Source: CAZOZP01 sp964584325 (GTDB lineage: Bacteria > Bacteroidota > Ignavibacteria > Ignavibacteriales > Melioribacteraceae). From it: DNA of 64,000 nt. A program made the position numbers and the translations under genes. The first letter of the stretch is position 1. Each line of letters begins with the position of its first letter. The notes under the pieces are model-generated. The model did not search any database and was not told the origin of the DNA. It saw nothing but the letters and a program-made list of their open reading frames with translations. The stretch is from contig CAZOZP010000001.1 of the NCBI GenBank assembly GCA_964584325.1, positions 65,060-129,059 of the forward strand. The letters run 5' to 3'. This document shows, piece by piece, positions 8,048 through 16,990 of this stretch.

Positions 8048-9367
8048 TTATTTGACCACTAAATATAAAGCTTTTTTTATTATTTCAAAACCTTCTATCA
8101 AAGCAGACTCAGTTATATCTAAGGTCGTGCGAAATCTTATTGTTTTTTCTCCGCATCCGAGTATAATTAATCCAAGATCAAAACATTTTTTTCTTAATGC
8201 AGTTCTCAATTCAGAGTTGGGAAGGTCAAAAGAACAAAGAAGACCAATTCCTCTTGGATTCATAACCAAGCCGGGATACTCTTCGCTTAAATTATGAATC
8301 AAGGAAAGTAATAATTTCCCCATTTCTTCAGCGTTATTGACTAGATTTTTATCTTCAATTATTTCCAAATATTTAGCAGATCTAACCATATCTGTAAGAT
8401 TTCCGCCCCAGGTGGAATTTATTCTCCCTGATTTATGAAAACAATTATCTTCGATATTATCAATTCTATCTGTGGAAATAATACCACATACCTGAGCTTT
8501 TTTACCGAATGCAATTATGTCGGGTGTAACGTAATATTCTTCAGCCCAAAATTTACCGGTAATTCCAAATCCGGTTTGCACTTCATCAAATATAAGGAGT
8601 ATTTCACACTCATCTGCAATTTGCCTAATCTTTATGAAGAACTCCTTGCGGAAAAAATTATCACCGCCTTCACATTGTATTGGTTCTATTATTATTGCAG
8701 CTATGTCATCCCGATTCTTTGTTATAGCCTCTTTAATAGCAAGGATTGCTTGGTGCTCGCTTTTTATTATTGCATCAAGGTTTGAATTTAAGGGATAAAC
8801 AATTTTAGGATTTAGTATTCTTGGCCAATCGAATTTAGGGAAATATGCTGTTTTAACGGGATCCGTATTTGTTAAAGAAAGAGTATAACCGCTTCTGCCA
8901 TGAAAAGCCTCTCTAAAATGAATTATCTGATGTCCTTTTTCAGTGCGGATTCCTTTCTTTTTATTGATCTTAACTTTCCAGTCGAAAGCAACTTTAAGTG
9001 CATTTTCTACAGCAGATGCTCCTCCTTCAATTAGAAATAAGTGAATGAATTTCTCGGGCATTGCAATTCTTGAGAAAGCTTCAACAAATATTGCAAGTTC
9101 TTCGGTATATATGTCTGAACAGGAAGGTTTACATTTTGCTGTTTGAAGCAATCGTCTTGTGAAATTACTGTCGTCAAGATCAGGATGATTCATACCAATA
9201 GGTGCTGATGCATAAAATGAAAAGAAATCTATATAATTTTTTCCGGTTAATTTATTGTGTAGATATTCTCCTTTACTTTTCTCCAGATCGAGTATGAAAT
9301 CATAACCATCCGCAAGCATATATTTTTTAAGAATGCTTCGGATATCTTGTGCCTGAATAGATCGCAT
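8048..9367 (-). CDS. lat: L-lysine 6-transaminase (lysine epsilon-aminotransferase)
   Basis: 439 residues, a class-III PLP aminotransferase. It moves the epsilon-amino group of lysine to 2-oxoglutarate, giving 2-aminoadipate 6-semialdehyde. The PLP-binding region is IIAFGKKAQVCG (Schiff-base lysine near residue 290), whose K-x-Q-V-C-G pattern matches lysine 6-transaminases rather than ornithine or GABA transaminases. FDEVQTGFG, IEGGASAVENALKVA and REAFHGRSGYTLSLTNTDP are also Lat-like. A CAGGAG site precedes the ATG. The divergent neighbour encodes the matching semialdehyde dehydrogenase, which strongly supports the substrate. Confidence 0.9.
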   Translation of the reverse strand: MRSIQAQDIRSILKKYMLADGYDFILDLEKSKGEYLHNKLTGKNYIDFFSFYASAPIGMNHPDLDDSNFTRRLLQTAKCKPSCSDIYTEELAIFVEAFSRIAMPEKFIHLFLIEGGASAVENALKVAFDWKVKINKKKGIRTEKGHQIIHFREAFHGRSGYTLSLTNTDPVKTAYFPKFDWPRILNPKIVYPLNSNLDAIIKSEHQAILAIKEAITKNRDDIAAIIIEPIQCEGGDNFFRKEFFIKIRQIADECEILLIFDEVQTGFGITGKFWAEEYYVTPDIIAFGKKAQVCGIISTDRIDNIEDNCFHKSGRINSTWGGNLTDMVRSAKYLEIIEDKNLVNNAEEMGKLLLSLIHNLSEEYPGLVMNPRGIGLLCSFDLPNSELRTALRKKCFDLGLIILGCGEKTIRFRTTLDITESALIEGFEIIKKALYLVVK

Positions 9368-9427
9368 AACTGTCTCCTGAAAGTGTAACTGTCTGTTTTC
9401 CCATATCTGTTCATAAAAGATATAAAA

Positions 9428-9445
9428 CGGGCGCCGGGCGTCCGC
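9428..9445. promoter_or_regulatory. GC-rich palindromic patch in divergent lat/aldehyde dehydrogenase gap
   Basis: The 236-base gap between the two start codons (9368-9603) is AT-rich except for 18 bases of almost pure G and C containing GGCGCC. It lies about 60 bases before the lat ATG, close to a TATCTTTT sequence on the minus strand that resembles a -7 element. An operator for a lysine-responsive regulator is a guess from position and composition alone. Confidence 0.25.
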
Positions 9446-9603
9446 TAAAATACTTTTAATTTCAAATTAACATTTTATTAAGTTGAAGGCAAATTAAAAG
9501 GAATTGTATTACTATAATCTTTTAAAAACAATCCTAATTGAATGAAATATCGATGCGTTTTAGAATAAATATTATTATTATTGAAAAAGAAATAGGAGGA
9601 GTT

Positions 9604-11136
9604 ATGGAATTTCTATCAAAGCTTGGTATTAATGAAATCAATTCAGGCGTATCAACCGGTACTAAATGGTTTGATGGAGTAACCAGTGGAATTATTGAGT
9701 CATTCTCGCCTGTTGACGGAAAAATAATCGCAAAAGTGAAAGCCTGCAGTGAGAGTGAATTTAATTTAGTTGTTGAAAGCGGATTAAATGCATTTGATAA
9801 ATGGCGTTGTGTTCCTGCGCCGAAGCGAGGTGAAATTGTAAGACAAATCGGAATGAAGCTAAGAGAGAATAAAAATGAATTAGGCATGCTTGTTTCTTAC
9901 GAAATGGGCAAATCGCTTCAGGAAGGTTTAGGCGAAGTTCAGGAAATGATTGATATATGTGATTTTGCAGTAGGGTTGTCAAGACAGCTTTACGGATTTA
10001 CAATGCACTCCGAGAGAGAAAATCATAGAATGTATGATCAATACCATCCGCTCGGAATAACCGGAATAATTACTGCATTTAATTTTCCTGTAGCTGTTTG
10101 GGCATGGAATGCAATGATATCCTGTGTTTGCGGAAATGTAAATGTATGGAAACCTTCTTCTAAAGTACCTCTTTCTGCTGTTGCCGTGCAAAACATCATT
10201 TCAGAAGTGCTTCATCAAAATAGAGTTCCCGAGGGTGTTTTTTCGTTAGTAATAGGAAGTGGAAAAATAGTTGGGGAGAAAATATTGGATTCACACTCAA
10301 TTCCTTTAGTATCAATTACCGGTTCTGTTAGTATCGGAAGGTATGCCGCTTCTAAAGTTGCTCAGAGATTCGGAAAAACAATTCTGGAACTTGGTGGAAA
10401 TAATGCCATAATAATTACTCCTTCGGCAGACTTGAAAATAGCAGTTCCATCAGTTGTATTCGGGGCAGTAGGAACTTGCGGTCAAAGATGTACCAGTACG
10501 AGAAGACTAATTATTCATGAGTCTGTATATGATAAAGTAAAGAATTCTCTATTATCAGCTTATAAATCATTGCAAATTGGGAATCCTCTTAACGAAAATA
10601 ACCATTTGGGCCCATTGATTGATAAAGAGGCAGTCAATGATTTTATATCGGCCATTATAACAATAAAAGAACAAGGCGGCAAAATAACATATGGCGGAGA
10701 AATACTTCGGGGAGCTGGTTTTGAATCCGGTTGTTATGTTCTTCCTGTGATAGCCGAAGTATTTCAAGAGATACCAATAGTAAAGGAAGAAACATTTGCT
10801 CCAATACTATATCTTATCAAATATTCAGGCAGCATTCAGAATGCGGTAAAAATTCAAAACAGTGTAAATCAAGGTCTTTCATCAGCAATCTTTTCTAATG
10901 ACATAAGGGAAACCGAATACTTTTTATCTGCTGAAGGTTCAGATTGCGGAATAGCTAATGTTAATATTGGTACATCAGGTGCGGAAATCGGTGGTGCTTT
11001 TGGAGGTGAAAAAGAAACCGGCGGAGGCAGGGAATCAGGTTCTGATGCATGGAAAGTATATATGAGAAGACAGACAAATACAATTAATTATGGAAAGTCT
11101 CTTCCTTTAGCTCAAGGAATAAACTTCAATGTATAG
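9604..11136 (+). CDS. amaB: L-aminoadipate-semialdehyde dehydrogenase (ALDH7/antiquitin type)
   Basis: 510 residues from ATG 9604, which has AGGAGGA immediately upstream; an earlier in-frame ATG at 9538 lacks such a site and would add 22 odd residues. It oxidises 2-aminoadipate 6-semialdehyde to 2-aminoadipate with NAD(P)+. Catalytic residues are visible: Glu262 in LELGGNNA and Cys296 in GTCGQRCTSTRR. The C-terminal GTSGAEIGGAFGGEKETGGG and the following RESGSDAWKVYMRR are diagnostic for the ALDH7A1/antiquitin branch. It is divergent from lysine 6-transaminase, and the two together make the first steps of lysine degradation. Confidence 0.9.
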   Translation: MEFLSKLGINEINSGVSTGTKWFDGVTSGIIESFSPVDGKIIAKVKACSESEFNLVVESGLNAFDKWRCVPAPKRGEIVRQIGMKLRENKNELGMLVSYEMGKSLQEGLGEVQEMIDICDFAVGLSRQLYGFTMHSERENHRMYDQYHPLGITGIITAFNFPVAVWAWNAMISCVCGNVNVWKPSSKVPLSAVAVQNIISEVLHQNRVPEGVFSLVIGSGKIVGEKILDSHSIPLVSITGSVSIGRYAASKVAQRFGKTILELGGNNAIIITPSADLKIAVPSVVFGAVGTCGQRCTSTRRLIIHESVYDKVKNSLLSAYKSLQIGNPLNENNHLGPLIDKEAVNDFISAIITIKEQGGKITYGGEILRGAGFESGCYVLPVIAEVFQEIPIVKEETFAPILYLIKYSGSIQNAVKIQNSVNQGLSSAIFSNDIRETEYFLSAEGSDCGIANVNIGTSGAEIGGAFGGEKETGGGRESGSDAWKVYMRRQTNTINYGKSLPLAQGINFNV

Positions 11137-11184
11137 TTTAAGAGATATTGATATATTATTGCATATAAATAAGTTAGAGGACAA

Positions 11185-11982
11185 TTGTTGAAGTATATAA
11201 TATCGCCAATAATTGATGAACTAAAACGAATAACTTATCCTATAAGACATTTAGAAATTAAAGAGACTGTAATACTAATTACAGTACCGGTTTTGCTTAT
11301 AATATCTGTTTATCTTAATCCGCACCAGTTATTTAACAAACTGAATTCAGAATTCGGATTATTTAATGAATTCGAACTGGCCTCTCATTTATTTCGCTTT
11401 TCAGCAGATATTGTTTTGTTTTTAATAACACCGGCTATTCTAATAAAATTTGTGTTTAAAGAAAATATATCTGATTATGGATTAAATCTACGAAATCTCA
11501 CGGCAGGTACCGGTTATATGTTAACAGCTTTTGTTCCTATCTTTTTGATTTCTTGGTTTATAAGCTCTGATGAAAGCATTTTATCATATTATCCGTATGC
11601 AAGGTTTTTGCTGCACAGACAGGATTTATTTTGGTATTACCAATGTGGATTGCTTCTATATATGATTTCTTGGGAATTCCTTTTCAGAGGATTCACTCTT
11701 TTTGGTTTAAATCTTAAGTATGGAATAAGTTCTGTATTAATTCAGTCTATTCCTTTTGCTCTTATGCATATTGGCAAGCCTTTCCCGGAAACATTAAGTT
11801 CAGTTATAGGCGGCATCATGCTCGGACTTATAGCGATTAGGCTAAAATCTATTATATATGGAGTTAAAATGCATTATCTTATACTATTTCTAACTGATTC
11901 TTTTGTAATATTAAGAATTAATATTTCTGAATATGGGGTTGGGGTTAATTCATTTATAAATATTTGTAAATCCTTGTTTTAA
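11185..11982 (+). CDS. CPBP (CAAX/Abi) family intramembrane protease
   Basis: 265 residues with about seven hydrophobic segments. The CPBP core is near residues 155-235: SWEFLFRGF stands for the first motif (usually E-E-x3-R; here W-E-x3-R), followed by IPFALMHIGKPFPE with the conserved His, then GGIMLGLIAIR and a distal His/Asp region (MHYLILFLTDSF). The family includes Rce1-type proteases and bacterial immunity/Abi proteins; the substrate is unknown. The W-E form is shared by many bacterial members. Two consecutive TTG codons at 11185 and 11188 are the likely starts, with GAGG 4-7 bases upstream. It begins 48 bases after the dehydrogenase gene. Confidence 0.75.
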   Translation: MLKYIISPIIDELKRITYPIRHLEIKETVILITVPVLLIISVYLNPHQLFNKLNSEFGLFNEFELASHLFRFSADIVLFLITPAILIKFVFKENISDYGLNLRNLTAGTGYMLTAFVPIFLISWFISSDESILSYYPYARFLLHRQDLFWYYQCGLLLYMISWEFLFRGFTLFGLNLKYGISSVLIQSIPFALMHIGKPFPETLSSVIGGIMLGLIAIRLKSIIYGVKMHYLILFLTDSFVILRINISEYGVGVNSFINICKSLF

Positions 11983-12040
11983 TTTATCTCGTAATAGTTT
12001 ATTTTTATTGTTGTTTTTAGATAAATATTCGGAGTTATAA

Positions 12041-12751
12041 ATGAGATTATCCGTAAACGTTGATCACGTTGCAACACTAAGAAATGCACGAGGAGAAGTT
12101 CAGCCTGATCCCGTAACATTTGCATTAATGGCTGAGCAGTATGGTGTTGACGGAATTGTTGTTCATTTAAGAGAAGATCGAAGACATATTAATGAACGTG
12201 ATCTTAGATTATTAAGACATCTTGTTACAACAAAACTTGATCTTGAAATGGCTGCTGTAGATGAAATCATCAAGATTGCCTGTGAGATAAAACCTGAGTT
12301 AGCGACATTAGTACCCGAAAAGAGACAAGAACTTACTACAGAAGGCGGATTAAATATCATTGATAATGTAGATCAACTTCGAAGTACTATACGGAGACTG
12401 CATGAATGTGATATTCCTGTCTCGTTATTTATTGAACCTGATGTAGATCAAATAGATGCAGCTGTTGCTATTAATTCAGATTATATTGAACTTCACACAG
12501 GTGTTTACGCGAACGCAAAAAATGAAGAAAATATGTTTGAAGAACTTGAAAGAATTCGAATCGCAGCCCGACATGCAAAAAAACTAGGGATGGGAGTTAA
12601 TGCCGGACATGGTTTAAATTATAATAACATTTCCGAGTTTAAAGCAATTGAGGATATTGATGAAGTATCGATTGGTCAATCCATAATTGCCAGATCTGTA
12701 TTTGTTGGAATTGAAAAAGCAATTCGTGAAATGATTCAGCTTATCAAATAA
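12041..12751 (+). CDS. pdxJ: Pyridoxine 5'-phosphate synthase
   Basis: 236 residues, normal length for PdxJ. It condenses 1-deoxyxylulose 5-phosphate with 3-amino-2-oxopropyl phosphate to give pyridoxine 5'-phosphate. The sequence follows the family from end to end: LSVNVDHVATLRNARG, the PDPVTFALMAE helix, GIVVHLREDRRHI, ATLVPEKRQELTTEGGL, SLFIEPDVDQI, ELHTGVYA, GMGVNAGHGLNY and VSIGQSIIARSVFVG. Catalytic His and Glu of the H-L-R-E-D-R-R-H and V-P-E-K segments are present. GGAG precedes the ATG. Confidence 0.97.
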   Translation: MRLSVNVDHVATLRNARGEVQPDPVTFALMAEQYGVDGIVVHLREDRRHINERDLRLLRHLVTTKLDLEMAAVDEIIKIACEIKPELATLVPEKRQELTTEGGLNIIDNVDQLRSTIRRLHECDIPVSLFIEPDVDQIDAAVAINSDYIELHTGVYANAKNEENMFEELERIRIAARHAKKLGMGVNAGHGLNYNNISEFKAIEDIDEVSIGQSIIARSVFVGIEKAIREMIQLIK

Positions 12752-12793
12752 ACTAAAAGAGTTTAATTATTTAAAACTATACCAATCCGGTTT

Positions 12794-13414
12794 ATGAAAT
12801 ATATAGTTGTCATTGGTGATTTAATTAATTCCCGTCAAATTTCCGGGAGAGATATGTTTCAAGAGTCTTTAATGAAAAGACTCCATCTCCTTAATACATC
12901 AAAAAATTTAGCCTCAAAATATGCAATAACACTTGGAGATGAATTCCAGGCTGTATTTACTTCACCGGAAGGGATATTTGAACATTTCTTTAGTCTTATG
13001 TGTGGGATTTCCCCGAATAAACTGCGAATATCAATAGGGATAGGAGAAATATCTACTAAAATAAATCAAGAAAACCCGTTAGGAATGGATGGTCCGGCTT
13101 TTCATATTGCTCGCAACGGAATGAATCAGATCAAAGAGAGTCATAGCCTTTTTAATATTGAAGGACTATCTTCCGAAAACAACAATTTGGTTAATTCAGT
13201 ATTAAAGTATATTTCATATACAATAAACGGATGGAATGAGAATCGGTTGAAAATATTTTATGGCAAATTATCGGGCAGCAAAGTTAAGGATATTTCAAAA
13301 GATCTGATCATTTCAGAACAGGCAGTTTATAAATCAATAAGAGAGGGGCGCTTAGATGATTTAGTGGAAATATTCAGAAATATAGAAACTTCCATAAAAA
13401 GGGAAATAATTTAA
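12794..13414 (+). CDS. SatD-family protein
   Basis: 206 residues. The N-terminal half has VVIGDLINSRQ, ITLGDEFQAVF, LRISIGIGEIST and GPAFHIARNGM, the pattern of the SatD family. This fold recalls nucleotidyl-cyclase/GGDEF domains, with an Asp near residue 9 and a G-D-E-F motif near residue 50. The C-terminal 50 residues (KVKDISKDLIISEQAVYKSI) look like a helix-turn-helix. SatD was named in a streptococcal operon linked to secretion and acid tolerance; the activity of this protein is not established. It overlaps the next gene by one base (TAATG), and the same SatD plus DUF3307 pairing occurs widely. Confidence 0.75.
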   Translation: MKYIVVIGDLINSRQISGRDMFQESLMKRLHLLNTSKNLASKYAITLGDEFQAVFTSPEGIFEHFFSLMCGISPNKLRISIGIGEISTKINQENPLGMDGPAFHIARNGMNQIKESHSLFNIEGLSSENNNLVNSVLKYISYTINGWNENRLKIFYGKLSGSKVKDISKDLIISEQAVYKSIREGRLDDLVEIFRNIETSIKREII

Positions 13415-14151
13415 TGGCCTGGGTCATTATAATAAACTTCTATTTGATATTTCTATCATTGTTAAGAACATCGTTAGTAAAAGAAAAGCCTTCATTAAAG
13501 TATCTATCCGGTGTTATGATTTATTTCACGTTTTTATTTGTAGAGTTCAATCTGCAGTCATTTATGTTTTTGTCAGGAATATTAGTATTAACATATTTAC
13601 GCATCCATATATTTACCATAAAAGATCAGCTGACAGGTTACGAGACAATTTTTAATGGAATGCTCTATCTTATTATAATAATTACAGTAAGCAAATATGA
13701 CATTAAGTTAAATCAAGATTTATTAAATGAATACTTTTTACTTTTTACCGGTGAATATAATTTGTATTCTCTTAAGTATTTCAAACTAATGAATCTGTAT
13801 CTGTTTGGATCACTTTTACTCTCAATTGAAGCAAACTATATTGTCAGAACAGTATTAAACAGACTAAAAATCATTTCGGCAGAAATGCAATCAAATAGTG
13901 TTTTCAGAAAATCTTTTAATGCCGGGAAGCTCATTGGAATACTTGAAAGAAATCTGATTTATGTTTTTATTCTTTCTTCGGAATACTCTTCAATTGGATT
14001 TATAATTGCGGCTAAGGCATTTGCCAGATTTAAGGAGCTGGAAGACAGACAGTTTGCTGAATATGTACTTTGCGGTACGCTTCTATCAGTTTTTTTGGCA
14101 TTATTAACTTCACTTTTAATTCTTCAGATTCGGGAGTCATATGGATTCTAA
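13414..14151 (+). CDS. DUF3307-type membrane protein paired with SatD
   Basis: 245 residues, about seven hydrophobic segments. The C-terminal region, beginning GKLIGILERNLIYVFIL and continuing through GFIIAAKAFARF and AEYVLCGTLLSVFLALL, matches DUF3307 proteins. These generally pair with SatD-like proteins. Start and stop codons overlap on both sides: one base with satD upstream and 11 bases with the DUF2400 gene downstream, so all three are probably translated together. The biochemical role is unknown; a membrane partner for the cytoplasmic SatD protein is an inference from the constant pairing. Confidence 0.7.
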   Translation: MAWVIIINFYLIFLSLLRTSLVKEKPSLKYLSGVMIYFTFLFVEFNLQSFMFLSGILVLTYLRIHIFTIKDQLTGYETIFNGMLYLIIIITVSKYDIKLNQDLLNEYFLLFTGEYNLYSLKYFKLMNLYLFGSLLLSIEANYIVRTVLNRLKIISAEMQSNSVFRKSFNAGKLIGILERNLIYVFILSSEYSSIGFIIAAKAFARFKELEDRQFAEYVLCGTLLSVFLALLTSLLILQIRESYGF

Positions 14152-14923
14152 TCTGAAAAACATGTTAGAAGAGTATTATAAAGAGTTTAATAAAAAACGG
14201 ATATCGCCTGATCCTCTTGAATTTCTGCATTATATGGATGGTGTTAAAAATATTGAAGCAGCAGGTTTCCTTGCCTCAGCATTTGCATACGGCAGAATTT
14301 CTCAATTTATGAAAGTATTATCAGGAATATTTTTAAAAATGCAATACAAACCGTATGATTTTTTAATGAACTCCAGTGAGAATTCGTTGGAGGATTTTGA
14401 TGAATTCGGTTATAGGTTTTACAGCGGAAATGATACAGCTAATCTTATGAAAACGTTGCGAGAAGTATATGTAAGATTTGGAGGAATACGGGAAGTTTTC
14501 GTGGGAGGAGATAATCCTTCAGATAAAAATATTAAGAATGCATTATCCGGACTTTCGCGTAAAATGAGCGAAATATTTAAAATGAAATCTCAGACAGCAA
14601 CAAACTTAAGTTACTTTTTCCCTGATCCATTTTCAGGCAGCGCTTGCAAAAGGATGAACTTGTTTTTAAGATGGATGGTTCGTAAAGATGAACTTGATTT
14701 CGGAATTTGGAAAGATATAACTCCGGCAAGGTTAATAATACCTGTGGATGTTCACATTTCAAGGATAGCAATAAAATTAGATCTAACTTCCAGAAAGAAC
14801 ATATCTTGGAAAATGGCGGAAGAAATAACTGATAATCTTAAGATATTCTGCAGTGAAGACCCTGTAAAATATGACTTTGCTTTGTGCCACATCGGAATGA
14901 GACAAATAAAATTTAATTACTAA
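14141..14923 (+). CDS. TIGR02757/DUF2400 family protein
   Basis: 260 residues, cytoplasmic, no signal peptide. Typical family blocks are AAGFLASAFAYGRISQ, GSACKRMNLFLRWMVRKDEL, DFGIWKDITPARLIIPVDVH, and the C-terminal DPVKYDFALCHIGM. The arrangement resembles a helix-hairpin-helix (HhH-GPD-like) DNA glycosylase fold, with an Asp in P-V-D-V-H where glycosylases have their catalytic Asp, but no activity has been shown for the family to my knowledge. It overlaps the DUF3307 gene by 11 bases and is followed 18 bases later by the OPT transporter gene. Confidence 0.8.
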   Translation: MDSNLKNMLEEYYKEFNKKRISPDPLEFLHYMDGVKNIEAAGFLASAFAYGRISQFMKVLSGIFLKMQYKPYDFLMNSSENSLEDFDEFGYRFYSGNDTANLMKTLREVYVRFGGIREVFVGGDNPSDKNIKNALSGLSRKMSEIFKMKSQTATNLSYFFPDPFSGSACKRMNLFLRWMVRKDELDFGIWKDITPARLIIPVDVHISRIAIKLDLTSRKNISWKMAEEITDNLKIFCSEDPVKYDFALCHIGMRQIKFNY

Positions 14924-14941
14924 TTCAAAATAAGAGGAAAA

Positions 14942-16903
14942 ATGGAAAGTAAAATACCAAAAGACTTTAAACCCTATGTATCGGCTTCAGATTTTATTCC
15001 TGAATTTACTCCCAAAGCTATAATACTTGGAGCCATTTTCGGAATAATTTTTGGTGCTGCCACGGTTTACCTCGGACTAAAAGTAGGCCTTACGGTTAGT
15101 GCATCAATTCCTATCGCTGTTCTGGCTATATCAGTATTTAAGAAAATCGGGAAAGCAACAATACTCGAAAGTAATATAGTCCAAACTATAGGTTCTGCAG
15201 GTGAATCTGTTGCCGCAGGTGTGGTTTTTACTGTTCCGGCATTACTTTTTTTGGAAGGCGGAAGTGAATACTTTCAATATTTTCATATATTTTCATTATC
15301 GCTGGTAGGAGGAATTCTTGGTGTATTGTTTATGATACCCCTTAGAAAAGCCTTAATTGTTAAAGAACACGGAAATTTACCTTTTCCTGAAGGAACTGCT
15401 TGCGCAGATGTACTGGTAGCAGGAGAAAAAGGCGGAAATCTTGCCACAAAGGTTTATTTAGGGTTAGGTGTGGCTTTTGTTTATAAGTTTCTTATGTCGA
15501 TACTTCATTTGTGGAAGGATGTACCTTCATATGTGTTTAGTAAGAAATCAGCACTTCCTAACGGGACTGTAAACGGAGAAATCGTTCCTGAACTTCTAGG
15601 TGTCGGATACATAATCGGATATAGGATTTCCGGTATTATGGTTGCCGGCGGTGTTCTTTCATGGCTTGTTCTTATTCCTTTGATATCATTACTTGGCGAT
15701 AGTCTGGTAAATGCATTCCCGCCTGAAACGACAAAGCTAATTAGTGAAATGACCCCTGATGAAATCTGGAGTAAATATATACGCTATATAGGCGCAGGAG
15801 CAGTTACTTTCGGAGGATTAATAACTCTGATTAAATCTGTGCCGACAATTGTCAGTGCGTTTAAAGATTCGATTAAAGATCTAATGGATAAAAACAGCAA
15901 TTCTTCAGAGGCTAAGCTAAGAACAGAAAAAGATATTCCAATGATATATGTTGTGATTGGAAGTGTTATTCTTGTTTTCTTAATGGCTGCAATTCCGAAT
16001 CTTCCGGTTAATTTTCTTTCGGCAATTATGATAGTAATATTCGGATTCTTCTTCGTTACAGTATCCTCGAGAATAGTTGGTCTTATCGGATCATCATCAA
16101 ACCCGATTTCAGGAATGACAATAGCTACTTTAATGGCCACATCGTTAATATTTGTAGCTTTGGGCTGGACAGATACAATTGACCAGCCTATAGCTCTCGT
16201 AGTTGGTGCAATTGTCTGTATCGCTTCAGCTAATGCAGGTGCTACATCTCAGGACTTAAAGACCGGCTTCCTGGTTGGAGCTACACCGGCAAAACAGCAG
16301 ATAGGACTAATGATAGGTGTTCTTGCTTCTGTTTTTGCAATAGGATTCACTCTTATATTGCTTGAAAGTACATTAGGTATAGGTGAGCGAACTTTGGCCA
16401 GACCGGATGCTCTGCCCGCACCTCAGGCAATGCTTATGTCCACAGTAATTAAAGGAGTACTTAATCAGAATCTTCCCTGGGCACTTGTTCTTATTGGAAT
16501 GGGAATTTCGGCTGTTATGGAATTAGCAGGTGTAAGATCTTTACCATTTGCAGTGGGAGCATACCTGCCGCTTTCTGTGAGCACTCCTATCTTTGCCGGC
16601 GGTGTCATAAAATTAGTTACGGAAAAAATTAAAAAATCCAAGGAAGAAGAATCAGAAATTGGGCCCGGAGCATTATTTAGTTCCGGATTAATAGCAGGCG
16701 GAGCTTTAACAGGTATTCTCATAGCTGTTATGCTTGGAACAGAATTTAACGGAGTTCCGGTAGCAGACTATTTCAATCTTGAGAAAAAATTCGGAATAAT
16801 CAGTTCTTTCGGAAATTATGCCGATTTGTTTTCTCTAGCAATGTTTTCAATCTTATGTATAGTACTATATAGATTTGCAATGGCTAAGGAAGAAAAAATA
16901 TAA
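14942..16903 (+). CDS. OPT-family oligopeptide transporter
   Basis: 653 residues and about 16 hydrophobic segments. The N-terminal part has FTPKAIILGAIFGIIFG and YLGLKVGLTVSASIPIAVL, then NIVQTIGSAGESVAAGVVF and FPEGTACADVLVAGE, all hallmarks of the bacterial OPT branch. This branch imports di- to oligopeptides, or in some cases metal chelates, by proton coupling. A clear AGAGG ribosome binding site precedes the ATG. It is separated by a hairpin from an MFS transporter, a PqqD-like protein and an aminopeptidase, so peptide uptake and breakdown is the likely theme. Confidence 0.92.
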   Translation: MESKIPKDFKPYVSASDFIPEFTPKAIILGAIFGIIFGAATVYLGLKVGLTVSASIPIAVLAISVFKKIGKATILESNIVQTIGSAGESVAAGVVFTVPALLFLEGGSEYFQYFHIFSLSLVGGILGVLFMIPLRKALIVKEHGNLPFPEGTACADVLVAGEKGGNLATKVYLGLGVAFVYKFLMSILHLWKDVPSYVFSKKSALPNGTVNGEIVPELLGVGYIIGYRISGIMVAGGVLSWLVLIPLISLLGDSLVNAFPPETTKLISEMTPDEIWSKYIRYIGAGAVTFGGLITLIKSVPTIVSAFKDSIKDLMDKNSNSSEAKLRTEKDIPMIYVVIGSVILVFLMAAIPNLPVNFLSAIMIVIFGFFFVTVSSRIVGLIGSSSNPISGMTIATLMATSLIFVALGWTDTIDQPIALVVGAIVCIASANAGATSQDLKTGFLVGATPAKQQIGLMIGVLASVFAIGFTLILLESTLGIGERTLARPDALPAPQAMLMSTVIKGVLNQNLPWALVLIGMGISAVMELAGVRSLPFAVGAYLPLSVSTPIFAGGVIKLVTEKIKKSKEEESEIGPGALFSSGLIAGGALTGILIAVMLGTEFNGVPVADYFNLEKKFGIISSFGNYADLFSLAMFSILCIVLYRFAMAKEEKI

Positions 16904-16914
16904 GATAAATTATC

Positions 16915-16952
16915 TACTGCCCGGATTTAGCTTCCACTTAATCCGGGCAGTA
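16915..16952 (+). terminator. Hairpin after OPT transporter gene
   Basis: A perfect 13-base stem (TACTGCCCGGATT pairing with AATCCGGGCAGTA) with a 12-base loop starts 11 bases after the stop codon. No T tract follows, so it may be a weak terminator or an RNA-stabilising 3' end rather than a full stop. Confidence 0.65.
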
Positions 16953-16990
16953 ATTAAGAAAACAACAATAATATCGAAAGCGGAAACGAA

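Noticed and set aside
8435..8785. 116-codon plus-strand frame inside lat
   Set aside because: It is antisense to a well-conserved transaminase, has no ribosome binding site, and its translation shows no family features.
11185..11982. Phage abortive-infection protein
   Set aside because: CPBP proteins are sometimes called Abi, but there is no phage or toxin-antitoxin context, so only the general protease family is given.
15784..16140. 118-codon minus-strand frame inside the OPT gene
   Set aside because: Antisense shadow of a strongly conserved membrane protein; no start signal.
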